DNA of 64,000 nt from Sorangium cellulosum So ce56 (lineage in GTDB: Bacteria > Myxococcota_A > Polyangia > Polyangiales > Polyangiaceae). The notes under the pieces were generated by a model, which saw only the letters and a list, made by a program, of their open reading frames with translations, did not search any database and was not told the DNA's origin. Within the stretch, counting starts at the first letter, position 1. The number at the start of each line of letters is the position of its first letter. The translations under genes and the position numbers were made by a program. Positions 45,179-54,537 of the stretch are shown piece by piece. The stretch is taken from assembly GCF_000067165.1 (NCBI RefSeq), contig NC_010162.1:1860001-1924000 (forward strand), written 5' to 3'.

Positions 45179-47011
45179 ATGATGTCGAAAGCGGGCGGGC
45201 GAAGCAGCGGATTGGACGGGCCTGGCTGCCCGCGCGAACGCCCTGGTTCACCTCTGCTCGGCTGGATTGGGATCATCCCACGAGCCGCGAGCGCCATCAC
45301 CGTCGTGACCGCCGGGGCCGTCCTGGTGGGCTGGTGGCTCGATGTTCAGACTCTCAAGAGTGTTCATCCGACCTTCGTGACCATGAAGGCGAACACGGCG
45401 CTGGCCTTCCTTGCCGCCGCCGCGTCGCTGTGGCTCCACTGCCGCGCGGGATCGAGCTTATGGACGCGCCGGCTTTCGCGGGCGTGCGCCGGCGGAGTCG
45501 CTGTTGTCGGGCTGCTCACGTTCCTGGAATATGCGCTGAACCTGCCGTTCCATATCGATCAAATTCTCTTTCGGGAAGGGCCGGGCGCCGTCGGCACCCC
45601 TCACCTCGGAAGGATGGCTATCACGGCGGCCATCTGCTTTCTCCTCCTCGGCACGGCGCTGTGCCTCCTCGACGCGAAGGCGCGGCGCGTGCGCCGGCTC
45701 TTCTTCGCGATGGTCGTGCTGATCGCGCTGTTCGGGCAGCTGGCGGTGCTCGGATATGTGCTCGGGGAGGGGTATCTTTATGGCGTCGGAGCGACGACAG
45801 CGATGGCGCTGCATACGGCGCTGCTCTTTCTGGTGCTGTCTGCCGGCGTCCTGTGCGCGCGGCCCGAGCTGAGCGGCGTCGAGCTGCTGATGAGCGCGGG
45901 GGCAGGCGGCGTGATGGCACGCCGCCTGATTCTCGCCGCGTTCGGCGCGCCGTTCGTCCTCGGCTGGGTGATCGTGAAGGGGCGGAAGCTCGGCCTCTAC
46001 GATTCGGCGTTCGAGTCGTCGCTCCTCGTCGTCGGCTGCGTCGTCCTCATCGTGCGCCACATCTGGAAGAGCGCTGCCGCGCTGGAATGCATCGATCGGG
46101 ATCGGGGGAGGGCCGTGGAAGATCGCGGCCGACTCGCTCTCCGCGAGGAGGCCGCCCAGGCTGCCGTCCGAGAGAGAGACGAGTTCCTCTCCATCGCGTC
46201 CCACGAGCTCAGAACGCCCATCGCCGCGCTCCAGCTCACGCTGCAGGCGCTGGAGCGCAGGCTCGGCGGCGGCGAGCCGGCGACCCTCCGGCACGACCCC
46301 ACCGCCCGAGCGGTGGAGGGGAGCCTTCGACAGGTCGCGCGGCTGACGCGGCTCGTCGATCAGCTGCTCGATCTGTCGCGCATCAAGGCGGGTCGCCTCG
46401 AGCTCGAGCTGGAGAGAGTCAATCTCGCCGAGGTGGTGCGTCAGGCCGTCGAGCCGCTCCGGGGGGTGCTGGCGCAGGCGGGCTGCGCGCTGCGTCTGCA
46501 CGTCGAGCGCGAGATCCTCGGTTGCTGGGACGCGCTGCGGATCGAGCAGGTGGTGACGAACCTCGTGTCCAATGCGCTGAAGTATGGCGCGAACGCCCCC
46601 GTCGAGGTCAGCGCACTGCGGCGCGGGGACACGGCCGTGATCGCGGTGCGCGATCATGGAATCGGCATCGCCCCCGAGAACACGGCGCGGATCTTCGAGC
46701 GGTTCGAGCGCGCTGTCTCGTCGCGCGACTACGCCGGGGTGGGCATCGGCCTCTTCGTCGCCAGGCAGATCGTCGAGGCTCACGGCGGCTCGATCCGGGT
46801 CGAGAGCGCGCTCGGCATGGGTTCGACCTTCGTCGTCGAGCTGCCCATCGAGCACGTCGTGGAGCCGCTGGAGGCAACGCGAACCAGGCCGGAGCGGAAG
46901 CGCCCGCAGGCAAAACGCCGCGCGCCTGAAAGGACGAAGTCCGCCGTCGAAGACGATGGCGAGCTGAGTGCCACGCTGGTCGACCTGCTCGACAAGCCGT
47001 CGATTCCTTGA
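45179..47011 (+). CDS. orphan membrane sensor histidine kinase
   Basis: The 610-aa product has an N-terminal membrane domain of about eight helices (residues 25-300) with SVHPTFVTMKANTALAFLAA at its start. A coiled linker and a kinase core with His342 in SIASHELRTPIAAL, NLVSNALKYG (N box), DHGIGIAPENTARIFERF and GVGIGLFVARQIV follow. The C-terminus is an Arg/Lys-rich tail. No response regulator gene is adjacent, so its partner is elsewhere. Two ATG codons stand in tandem at 45179 and 45182. The 269-bp gap upstream should hold its promoter. Signal unknown. Confidence 0.92.
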   Translation: MMSKAGGRSSGLDGPGCPRERPGSPLLGWIGIIPRAASAITVVTAGAVLVGWWLDVQTLKSVHPTFVTMKANTALAFLAAAASLWLHCRAGSSLWTRRLSRACAGGVAVVGLLTFLEYALNLPFHIDQILFREGPGAVGTPHLGRMAITAAICFLLLGTALCLLDAKARRVRRLFFAMVVLIALFGQLAVLGYVLGEGYLYGVGATTAMALHTALLFLVLSAGVLCARPELSGVELLMSAGAGGVMARRLILAAFGAPFVLGWVIVKGRKLGLYDSAFESSLLVVGCVVLIVRHIWKSAAALECIDRDRGRAVEDRGRLALREEAAQAAVRERDEFLSIASHELRTPIAALQLTLQALERRLGGGEPATLRHDPTARAVEGSLRQVARLTRLVDQLLDLSRIKAGRLELELERVNLAEVVRQAVEPLRGVLAQAGCALRLHVEREILGCWDALRIEQVVTNLVSNALKYGANAPVEVSALRRGDTAVIAVRDHGIGIAPENTARIFERFERAVSSRDYAGVGIGLFVARQIVEAHGGSIRVESALGMGSTFVVELPIEHVVEPLEATRTRPERKRPQAKRRAPERTKSAVEDDGELSATLVDLLDKPSIP

Positions 47012-47194
47012 AGAAGCCTATCCAGATCGACAGGTCGCTCCGCATCGTCGACCGGTCCCGCTCGGAGCCCGCCCCTCCCTCTTCGCCGCTCGGCCTCACG
47101 AGAGGCTCTCCGGTGCACGAGAGAAGTCGAGCCCTCGAAGGCAGAAATCTGCTCCGACGAGCTGCGACGCCGACGGCCGTAGGATGATGGCATC

Positions 47195-48313
47195 ATGAGC
47201 TCTGTACGCCGCTCCGTCGCGCTCGCCCGTTCTGTCCCCATCGTCATCATTCACCTGGTCTTCGCGGCGTGTGGCGGGGAGCCGGGGCCAGGCGTCGCGT
47301 CTGCCGAGGAGATCGGCGTCGTCGAGAAGGGGGCGTGGATCGAAGGGCGCGACGGCGGGGACAGCGCTGTCGCGTGGGGCAAGTCGGTCTGGGTCTATGG
47401 CGATACCGTTCTCACGCAGGCTGACGAGGCCGGGACGAACTGGCACCATAACTCGTTCGACATCTCGGACGATCTCGACGCGTCCGACGGCATCGGTGGC
47501 TTCTCCTCGCCGGCCGATGGCGTGGGGGCGCCGGGGTACTTCATCGCGCCCACCGCGGACGAGCAGGCGTTCAACGACGCTCACGCCGGCGATGACTGCG
47601 CCGAGGCGCCGTGCGGCGCCCGCTGGGCGGTGTGGCCCCGGGCGCCGGTGTTCGATGCGGCGCGCGACCGGGCCTTGATCCCTTATGGCCTCATCTACGC
47701 GGAGCCGGGCGACTTCAACTTCCGCGGCGTGGGCCAGTCGTTCGCGATCTGGGAGGGCCTCGACGAGGCGCCGGAGCGGCCGATCGTGGACGCGAGCGCC
47801 GAGCACCCCGACCTGCTCTTCGGGGAAGGTGAGCCAGGCTGGGGTGCCGCGCTGGTCGCCCACGGCGACGACCTGTACACCTTCGCGTGCGACGGCAGTC
47901 TGTCCAAGCCGTGCAGCCTCGCGCGCGTGCCGCTCGAGACGCCCGTTGACCGGGGTGCCTTCCGCTACTTCGACGGCGAGGGCTGGAGCGACGACGCCGG
48001 GGATGCCGCAGCGCTGTTCGACGGCGCGCCCATCATGTCCGTCTCGTACTGTGAGCACCTCGGGGCGTGGCTGGCGGTCTACTCGCCCCCGTTCGACCAC
48101 CGGATCGTGGCGCGCACCGCCCCGGACCTCACCGGCCCCTGGTCGGACGAGGCCACCCTGTACACGGCCCCCGAGGAGCGCGCGCCGTACGACGCGGTTC
48201 ACCACGCGGAGTACGAGGAGGACGGCGGCCGGGTGCAGTACATCACGTACTCGCGGCCGACGAGCGGCTGGTTCGGGTCGGAGTTCGCGCTCGTCCGCGT
48301 CGTGCTGAAGTGA
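47195..48313 (+). CDS. lipoprotein with DUF4185-like propeller domain
   Basis: The 372-aa product begins with a lipoprotein signal (VPIVIIHLVFAAC) whose Cys should be lipidated. The mature part has the DUF4185 pattern of a beta-propeller: GKSVWVYGDTVL, WHHNSFDISDDLDASDG, SVSYCEHLGAWLAVYSPPF and VQYITYSRPTSGWFGSEFAL. Related domains occur in secreted glycosidase-like or surface proteins, but no catalytic residues can be named. The gene stands alone between the histidine kinase and the minus-strand TetR pair. Confidence 0.82.
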   Translation: MSSVRRSVALARSVPIVIIHLVFAACGGEPGPGVASAEEIGVVEKGAWIEGRDGGDSAVAWGKSVWVYGDTVLTQADEAGTNWHHNSFDISDDLDASDGIGGFSSPADGVGAPGYFIAPTADEQAFNDAHAGDDCAEAPCGARWAVWPRAPVFDAARDRALIPYGLIYAEPGDFNFRGVGQSFAIWEGLDEAPERPIVDASAEHPDLLFGEGEPGWGAALVAHGDDLYTFACDGSLSKPCSLARVPLETPVDRGAFRYFDGEGWSDDAGDAAALFDGAPIMSVSYCEHLGAWLAVYSPPFDHRIVARTAPDLTGPWSDEATLYTAPEERAPYDAVHHAEYEEDGGRVQYITYSRPTSGWFGSEFALVRVVLK

Positions 48314-48355
48314 CCGGCGGGCGCTCGCCCCTGACGGGCAATCTCCCGCGGGAGC

Positions 48356-48931
48356 TCAGCGGGTGAAGCGGCGGATGGCGTGCCGGATCTGCTCGGGCGC
48401 CATGGGATCCGTCGATAACGCGCTGTGCAGCACGAGGCCCTCGATCAGCGCGTCGAGCCCCCGCGCGGTCACCGGGTCGAAGTGGAGCTCCAGCGCGCGC
48501 CGGCTCCGCAGCATCCAGGCCTGGGTGACGGCGCGCAGCGCGGGCCTCCGGGCGGCGGCGACGTAGAGCTCGACGCTGAGCACCAGGTCGCGCTCCGAGC
48601 CGAGCAGGGCCGTGGTGAGGTGCTCGACGAGGAGCTCGACCGCGGCCCCGCGGTCGCACGCGGCGCGCATCTGCTCCTCGAAGCGGGCGGCCATGTCGTC
48701 CGCGTGCCGGGTGAACGCCGCGGCGAGCAGCTCGTCGATCGAGGCGAAGTGGTACGTGGTCGAGCCGAGCGGCACGTCGGCGGCCCGGGCGATCGAGCGG
48801 TGGGACGCGCCGGCGACGCCCTGCTCGGCGATCACGTCGAGCGCGGTCGAAAGGAGCCGCTCCCGGCGCCCGGGGTCGTGGCGGCGGGCCCGCCGCGCGG
48901 GGGCGGCGCGCCTCGCCCTGGCGGCGCTCAT
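48356..48931 (-). CDS. TetR-family transcriptional regulator
   Basis: The 191-aa protein has an Arg-rich N-terminal tail, then the TetR helix-turn-helix GASHRSIARAADVPLGSTTY (about residues 40-60) followed by HFASIDELL. A helical ligand-binding domain completes it. It is the second gene of a two-gene unit: its ATG lies 10 bp after the stop of the sugar acetyltransferase. Regulation of its own operon is likely; the palindrome AGTGTACACT just upstream of the pair is a candidate operator. Ligand unknown. Confidence 0.92.
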   Translation of the reverse strand: MSAARARRAAPARRARRHDPGRRERLLSTALDVIAEQGVAGASHRSIARAADVPLGSTTYHFASIDELLAAAFTRHADDMAARFEEQMRAACDRGAAVELLVEHLTTALLGSERDLVLSVELYVAAARRPALRAVTQAWMLRSRRALELHFDPVTARGLDALIEGLVLHSALSTDPMAPEQIRHAIRRFTR

Positions 48932-48941
48932 CGCGCCTCCG

Positions 48942-49556
48942 TCATCCTCGCGCCTCGCCCGGCGCCTGCGCGGCCCCCGCGGCGTCGAGGGCGCGGATCA
49001 CCCGGGCGGGGTTCCCGACCGCGACCACGTTGGCCGGCAGGTCGCGCGTCACGACGGAGCCCGCGCCGACCACGGTGTTGTCGCCGATCGTCACGCCCGG
49101 AAGCACGATGGCGCCGCCGCCGAGCCACACGTTGTTCCCGATCGTGATGGGCTTCGCCGCCTCCCATTTCTGCCGCCGGGGCTCGGGCTCCACCGGATGG
49201 GTCGGCGTCAGCAGCTGTACGTTCGGGCCGAACTGCACGTCGTCGCCGATCGTGATCGGCGCGACGTCGAGCGCGACGAGCCCGAAGTTCGCGAAGCAGC
49301 GCGCCCCGAAGGTGATGCGCGAGCCGTAGTCCACGTAGAACGGCGGGCGGATCTCGGTGCCCTCGCCGATCGCGCCGAGCAGCTGCTCCAGCAAGCGGCG
49401 GCGCAGCGGGCGCTGCCGCGGCGACGTCGCGTTGTACGCCGCCACGAGATCGAGCGCAGCCGCGCTCTGCTCGGCGATCTCGGGATCGTCGGCGATGTAG
49501 AGGTCGCCAGCGAGCATCCGCTCGCGCATGGACCGGGAATCCTGAGGGGTCGGCAT
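48942..49556 (-). CDS. maltose/galactoside O-acetyltransferase-like protein (hexapeptide repeat)
   Basis: The 204-aa product has the Maa/LacA layout: N-terminal RERMLAGDLYIADDPEIAEQ, then left-handed beta-helix repeats with FYVDYGSRITFGARCFANFG, TPTHPVEPEPR (catalytic His) and NNVWLGGGAIVLPGVTIGDN. The end is VAVGNPARVIR. It transfers acetyl from acetyl-CoA to a sugar hydroxyl, perhaps to detoxify non-metabolised sugars, as is proposed for the family. ATG 49556 fits the family N-terminus; an ATG at 49577 would place the palindrome inside the gene. It is co-transcribed with the TetR gene downstream. Confidence 0.9.
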   Translation of the reverse strand: MPTPQDSRSMRERMLAGDLYIADDPEIAEQSAAALDLVAAYNATSPRQRPLRRRLLEQLLGAIGEGTEIRPPFYVDYGSRITFGARCFANFGLVALDVAPITIGDDVQFGPNVQLLTPTHPVEPEPRRQKWEAAKPITIGNNVWLGGGAIVLPGVTIGDNTVVGAGSVVTRDLPANVVAVGNPARVIRALDAAGAAQAPGEARG

Positions 49557-49563
49557 ATGGACG

Positions 49564-49573
49564 AGTGTACACT
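49564..49573. promoter_or_regulatory. palindrome AGTGTACACT, candidate operator of the TetR protein
   Basis: A perfect 10-bp palindrome lies 7 bp before the ATG of the acetyltransferase-tetR unit. TetR proteins usually bind palindromes of this kind near their own promoter. The related half-site GGGTGTCC follows about 14 bp further. The rest of the 49557-49878 gap shows nothing clear. Confidence 0.4.
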
Positions 49574-49878
49574 TCATAGGAACGGGTGTCCACATCGGCG
49601 GCCGGGACGAACGCGTCGGCGTTCGGGCGAGGAGCGCGAGCGCAGCCAGCCGGCCTGCGCCTGCCTGGCGAACGATGCTGCTGCGATGTTCCATCAAACC
49701 ATGTGCGCAGGACACGCCGGTGGGCGCGGCGCTCGCTCGCACGAGCAGCGCACGGGTGTGCCACGACGTCGGCGTCCTCTGGCGTCTGGATCGGGTCGGC
49801 CGGCAGAGGAGCGCCACGAGCTGCTCGGATTCCCGTGCAATTGGCCGCTTGGTACACGGCTTGTTAACCGCTCTGCCC

Positions 49879-50517
49879 ATGTCAGGAACCACCTTTATTC
49901 ACGTTCGTGGGAGTTTTGTGCTGGTGCTCGCCGCGCTCCATGGCTGTGGCGGAGAGAGCACCAACGCCGAAAGCGGATCGGGGGGCAGCGGAGGCGCGGG
50001 CGCTGGAGCGACGTCTGGATCCGGCGGTGGTTTGGATGGCGGCGGCGGCGGTGCGAGCACGGGTGGCTCGACGACGGGCGGCGCGACCACGGGAGGCTCG
50101 GAGACCGGCGGCGCGACCACCAGCGGCGCAGGCGGACCGCCTCCGACCGCGCTTTGCCCGGAGGCCATTCCGGTGCCCGAGGCGGAGTGCCGGCAGCAAA
50201 ACGGCCCCTCGTGTTTCTATGGCGATTGCGAAGACGGCCAGCGCACGGTCGCGACCTGCCTCGCATCGGGGTGGACGCTCGAGACGCGACCCTGCGCCGC
50301 GTTTCCCTGTACCAGCAGCCAGGAGTGCATGCCCGGCGAGATCTGCTCGGTGATCCAGGGCGGCGCCTTCTTCGGGACGTGCATCGCCAATCCCTGCGGA
50401 GCTGGCCCTGTCACCTGCGAATGTGCCGATCCGGGCTGTCCCGCGTGCCGCGTCGACGATTCATCGGGCGGCATCACCGTCACCTGCAACACCTGTCCGG
50501 GCGGCGGCTGCCCGTGA
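49879..50517 (+). CDS. Cys-rich lipoprotein with Gly/Thr-rich linker
   Basis: The 212-aa product begins with a lipoprotein signal (VLVLAALHGC). A Gly/Ser/Thr linker with repeated STGGATTGGSETGG units (about residues 35-92) leads to a small Cys-rich domain: SCFYGDCEDGQ, PCTSSQECMPGEICSV, TCECADPGCPACR and CNTCPGGGC at the very end. Paired cysteines indicate a disulfide-bonded exported domain. It is similar in type, but not recognisably homologous, to the lipoprotein at 16928. ATG 49879 is used because the signal peptide starts there. Function unknown. Confidence 0.78.
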   Translation: MSGTTFIHVRGSFVLVLAALHGCGGESTNAESGSGGSGGAGAGATSGSGGGLDGGGGGASTGGSTTGGATTGGSETGGATTSGAGGPPPTALCPEAIPVPEAECRQQNGPSCFYGDCEDGQRTVATCLASGWTLETRPCAAFPCTSSQECMPGEICSVIQGGAFFGTCIANPCGAGPVTCECADPGCPACRVDDSSGGITVTCNTCPGGGCP

Positions 50518-50552
50518 GCGCGCTCCCTGGCCGCTTCAACGCGCCGGATTCA

Positions 50553-52121
50553 TCAGGGGTAGACATAGGGCGCGTCGAGCCCGAGCGGGAGCCCGAGCTG
50601 CCAGTACGCGAGAAGAAACAGCGTCCAGGCGACGAGGAAGGTCACCGAGTAAGGGACCATCAGCGCGACGAGCGTGCCGATCCCCGTACCCTTCACGTAC
50701 TTCTGGCAGAAGACGACGACGAGCGGGAAATACACCATCAGCGGTGAGATGATGTTCGTCGTCGAGTCCCCTATCCGGTACGCCGCCTGCGTGAGCTCCG
50801 GCGAGATGCCGATCGACATGAGCATGGGCACGAGGATCGGGGCGAGCAGCGCCCATTTCGCCGATGCGGACCCGATGAGGACGTCGGTGATCGCCGTGAG
50901 CAGGATGACGCCCACGATGGTCACCGCGCTCGGGAGCGCCAGCGCCTGCAGCCCCGCGGCGCCCTTCAGCGCGAGGAGCGCGCCGAGGTTCGAGCGGTTG
51001 AAGAGGGAGATGAACTGCGCGGCGAAGAAAGCCATGACCAGGTAATAGGCCATCGTGCTCATCGTCTTGCTCATGCCGTCGATGACATCGCGGTGGCTCG
51101 TGAACGTGCCGGCCGCGTAGCCGTAGACGAGCCCGGGGACGAGGAAGAAGAGGAAGATGAGCGGGACGATCGCGCCCATGAGCGGCGCGCCGCTGACCGT
51201 GAGCTGCCCGCTCGGCGCGCGCAGCGGCGACGAGGCCGGCGCGCTCGCCGCGACCAGGAGCGCGACGCTGGCCGCCATCGACGCGAGGGCCAGCCAGAGC
51301 GCGCGCGCCTCGCGCGGGGTGAGCGCCGCCGTCATGCGCTGCTCCCCCTCGGGCGCGGCGTCCACGGGGGTCCGGGCGACGCGCGGCTCGATCACGCGGT
51401 CGGTGATGTACCAGCCGGCCGCGACGATCACGAGACAGGAGGCGCTGCAGAAGAACCAGTTGCACAGCGGGTTCACGGTGCGCTTCGGGTCGAGGATGCT
51501 CGCGCCGGCCTGCGTGAGGCCCTGCAGCAGCGGGTCGAGGCTCGACGGGATGAAGTTCGCGCTGAAGCCGCCCGACACGCCCGCGAACGCCGCGGCGATG
51601 CCCGCGAGCGGGTGCCGGCCGGCGGCCTGGAAGATGACGCCGCCGAGCGGGATGACGAGCACGTACCCCGCGTCCGCCGCGGTGTGGCTCGCGATGGCCA
51701 CGAGGATCAGCATCGGCGTGAGCAGCACCCTCGGCGTGACCGCGAGGACCTTCTTCAGGCCGGCGTTGATGAACCCCGAGCGCTCGGCGATGCCGACCCC
51801 GAGCAGCGCCACGAGCACCACGCCGAGGGGCGGGAAGCTCGTGAAGGTCTGCACCATGGTCGAGAGGAACTCCGTGATCGCCTTGCCCGAGAGCTGGCTG
51901 TGGATCACGAGCGGCTGCTTCGTGCGCGGGTCGATCTCGCCGAACGTGAGCGTCGCGAGCGCCGCGGAGAGGACCACGACCACCGCGGCCAGCAGGACGA
52001 AGAGGACCGCCGGATCAGGCAGCCTGTTGCCGGCGCGCTCCAGCGCGTCGAGGACGCGGCTCGCCCCGCGGAGCTCGGCGCGGGGCAGGGGAAGGGACTG
52101 CTCGGGTTGCTCGCTGGACAT
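50553..52121 (-). CDS. AbgT-family transporter (p-aminobenzoyl-glutamate/MtrF type)
   Basis: The 522-aa protein begins with a short polar leader and LERAGNRLPDPAVLFVLLAA, typical of AbgT. It contains GVGIAERSGFINAGLKK, HTAADAGYVLVIPLGGVIFQ, AGVSGGFSANFIPSSLDPLL and IGDSTTNIISPLMVYFPLVV, with 11 to 13 membrane helices. The family imports p-aminobenzoyl-glutamate in E. coli, and other members export sulfonamides. No pAB-Glu hydrolase gene is nearby, so direction and substrate remain open. It has the expected family length (about 510). Confidence 0.93.
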   Translation of the reverse strand: MSSEQPEQSLPLPRAELRGASRVLDALERAGNRLPDPAVLFVLLAAVVVVLSAALATLTFGEIDPRTKQPLVIHSQLSGKAITEFLSTMVQTFTSFPPLGVVLVALLGVGIAERSGFINAGLKKVLAVTPRVLLTPMLILVAIASHTAADAGYVLVIPLGGVIFQAAGRHPLAGIAAAFAGVSGGFSANFIPSSLDPLLQGLTQAGASILDPKRTVNPLCNWFFCSASCLVIVAAGWYITDRVIEPRVARTPVDAAPEGEQRMTAALTPREARALWLALASMAASVALLVAASAPASSPLRAPSGQLTVSGAPLMGAIVPLIFLFFLVPGLVYGYAAGTFTSHRDVIDGMSKTMSTMAYYLVMAFFAAQFISLFNRSNLGALLALKGAAGLQALALPSAVTIVGVILLTAITDVLIGSASAKWALLAPILVPMLMSIGISPELTQAAYRIGDSTTNIISPLMVYFPLVVVFCQKYVKGTGIGTLVALMVPYSVTFLVAWTLFLLAYWQLGLPLGLDAPYVYP

Positions 52122-52270
52122 GCGCTCATCTTAAAGCGATCTCCCCGCGGAGCGTGGCGCGCTGAGCCGTGATCGGCCGCTCGGGCCGGCGCCGGTGTGC
52201 TTCTGCAGGAGCAATGGATCAGCAGCGATTGCTGCCGGAGCAGCAATGGGCGCCAGGGCCGCCGCGCAGA

Positions 52271-53566
52271 TCAGAGCAAATGGCGCGCTTTGATCTCGAG
52301 ATACCGGTTGATGAGCTGCCCGGTGAGCTGCCCGGGCGCGACGTCGAGCACCAGCGCGCCGTGGTTCTTGAGGTCGCGCACGAGCCGGTCGCGGAAGCTC
52401 GAGAGCTCGGCGGCGGCGCCGCGCGTGTACGGATCGGCGTCGCCGCCCTCGACCAGCGCGTCGATCTCCACGTCCCGCAGCAGCACCATGAGCGGCAGGT
52501 GGCGCGGCATCACCCCGCGCATCAGTCGGAGCAGCTCGCTCGCGGCGACGTCGTCGACGACCTGCGTGAAGAGCACGATCAGGCTCCGCTTGCGCACGCG
52601 CAGGCCCACGTGCTGGAACGCCGAGCCGTAGTTGGTCTCGACGAGCTCGGGGTAGAGGTCATACCCCGCGGAGAGCACGTGCTTGGCCGCGCCCGCGCCG
52701 CTCACCGGGGGCGCGTAGCTCTTGATGCCGTCGGCGAAGGCGAGCAGGCCCACGCGGTCGCCGCCGCGCGCGGCGACGTGCGAGAGCATCAAGCTCGCGT
52801 TGAGCGCGTGATCGAAGAGCGAGAGCCCCTGCGTCTGCGCGGTCATCAGGCGGCCCGCGTCGAGGAGGAAGAGGAGGTTCTGGTTGCTCTCGAGCTGGTA
52901 CTCGCGGCTGATGATCTTCTTCTGCCGCGCGGTCGCCTTCCAGTCGATGGAGCGGAACTCGTCGCCGCGGCGGTACTCGCGCAGGCGCTCGAACTCGCTC
53001 TCGCCGCCGCGCTTGCGCGAGGCGCGCAGCGCCGACGGATCGCGATCCTGCCGCGCCATGAGCTCGAAGGTGCGCACGGCCTGCACGTCGGGGTACACCT
53101 TGACCGGCGTCTCGGCCGGCACCGTGACCTGCCGGATCCAGAGGCCGAACGGGGAGAGGTAGCGCACGTGGTGATCGCCGATCACGTGCGCGCCGCGGCG
53201 GGTGGGGCGCACGTGGTAGCGGGCCGTCGCGCGCTCCCTGGGCGGGAGCTCGAGCTTCACCGGCAGGTCGTCGCTCTCGGCGTGATCGAAGAGATCGTCG
53301 GCGACCTCGATCGAGAGCTTGCGGCGCGAGAGCGAGCGGATCTCGAGCGTGATCAGGTTCGGGCGCCCGATGGAGAGCACCGCGGGGGCGTGGCGCTTCA
53401 CCGTCACCAGCGGCTTCCGCGCGAGCAGCGCGTCGATCGCGGCCCAGAGCGCGATGCCCGCGTCCGCGGCGAGCATGGGCAGGAGCAGCGTGCGATCGAC
53501 GAGCGTCGCCACCGCGAGCCCGAGGGGCACGATCGCCAGCAGGACGAGGGCGCGCGAGGGGATCAT
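52271..53566 (-). CDS. DUF58 protein, last gene of the RDD-SpoIIM-MoxR operon
   Basis: The 431-aa product has two N-terminal membrane helices (residues 5-48), a beta-rich part and the DUF58 signature EFERLREYRRGDEFRSIDWK (about 205-225). A von Willebrand A-like fold follows (LLFLLDAGRLMTA, SLMLSHVAARGGDRVGLLAF). In such operons DUF58 proteins accompany MoxR AAA+ ATPases and are thought to act in metal-dependent assembly or maturation. It starts 5 bp after the moxR stop. Confidence 0.93.
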   Translation of the reverse strand: MIPSRALVLLAIVPLGLAVATLVDRTLLLPMLAADAGIALWAAIDALLARKPLVTVKRHAPAVLSIGRPNLITLEIRSLSRRKLSIEVADDLFDHAESDDLPVKLELPPRERATARYHVRPTRRGAHVIGDHHVRYLSPFGLWIRQVTVPAETPVKVYPDVQAVRTFELMARQDRDPSALRASRKRGGESEFERLREYRRGDEFRSIDWKATARQKKIISREYQLESNQNLLFLLDAGRLMTAQTQGLSLFDHALNASLMLSHVAARGGDRVGLLAFADGIKSYAPPVSGAGAAKHVLSAGYDLYPELVETNYGSAFQHVGLRVRKRSLIVLFTQVVDDVAASELLRLMRGVMPRHLPLMVLLRDVEIDALVEGGDADPYTRGAAAELSSFRDRLVRDLKNHGALVLDVAPGQLTGQLINRYLEIKARHLL

Positions 53567-53571
53567 CGCGC

Positions 53572-54537
53572 TCAGGCCGCCGTCTTCGGCACCTTGGCCT
53601 CGCGGAGGATGTCGTCGACGCAGTCGTCGGCGCTCACGCCCTCGATCTCGGCGTCGGGGTGCAGGATGAGCCGGTGGCGCAGGATGGCGGGCGCGAGCGC
53701 CTTCACGTCGTCGGGGATGACGTACTCGCGGCCCTCGCTCGCGGCCATGGCGCGCGCGACCGCGAGCAGGCCGATCGACGCGCGCGGCGAGGCGCCGAGG
53801 TAGACCGAGCGGTGCACGCGGCTCCGGCCGACGATGTCGGCGATGTACTCGATGATGCCGTCGTCCACGCGGATCCGCGCGAGCCCCTCGCGCATCTGCA
53901 CGAGCTCGGCGGCGGTGGCGACGCGCTGGATCTCGAAGCGATCGAGGCGCGCCGCGTGGAAGCCGTTGACGTGGTTCTTGAGGATCAGCCGCTCGACCGC
54001 CTGCGAGGGGTGCTTGACGTTGACCTGGATCAAGAAGCGGTCGAGCTGCGCCTCGGGCAGCGGGTAGGTGCCCTGCGACTCGATGGGGTTCTGCGTGGCG
54101 ATGACGAAGAACGGATCCGGCAGCGCGCGCGTGATGCCGTCGGAGGTGACCGCGAGATCCTGCATCGCCTCGAGCAGCGCGCTCTGCGTCTTGGCGGGCG
54201 CGCGGTTGATCTCGTCAGCGAGGAGGAGCTGCGTGAAGATCGGCCCCTCGTGGAAGACGAAGCGGTCTTCCTTCTGGTTGAAGACGTTGCCGCCGGTGAC
54301 GTCGCTCGGCATCAGATCGGGCGTGAACTGGATGCGCTTGAAGGTGGCGCCGAGCACGTGCGCGAGGGTGCGCACGAGCAGCGTCTTGCCGAGGCCGGGC
54401 ACGCCCTCGATGAGCACGTGGCCCCCGGCGAGGACGGCGACGAGCGTGTGCAGGATGAGATCGTCCTGGCCGAGGAGCACCTTGCCGGCCTCGCGGCGGA
54501 GGAGATCGAAGCGATCGCGGAATTCAATCGGGTTCAT
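53572..54537 (-). CDS. MoxR-type AAA+ ATPase
   Basis: The 321-aa protein has Walker A GVPGLGKTLLV, Walker B LLLADEINRAP, sensor 1 (FFVIATQNPIESQGTYPLPE, a MoxR hallmark) and the C-terminal lid with GASPRASIGLLAVARA. MoxR ATPases act as chaperone-like factors for the proteins encoded beside them. The ATG overlaps the stop of the upstream fusion gene (ATGA), and the DUF58 gene follows after 5 bp. Confidence 0.96.
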   Translation of the reverse strand: MNPIEFRDRFDLLRREAGKVLLGQDDLILHTLVAVLAGGHVLIEGVPGLGKTLLVRTLAHVLGATFKRIQFTPDLMPSDVTGGNVFNQKEDRFVFHEGPIFTQLLLADEINRAPAKTQSALLEAMQDLAVTSDGITRALPDPFFVIATQNPIESQGTYPLPEAQLDRFLIQVNVKHPSQAVERLILKNHVNGFHAARLDRFEIQRVATAAELVQMREGLARIRVDDGIIEYIADIVGRSRVHRSVYLGASPRASIGLLAVARAMAASEGREYVIPDDVKALAPAILRHRLILHPDAEIEGVSADDCVDDILREAKVPKTAA

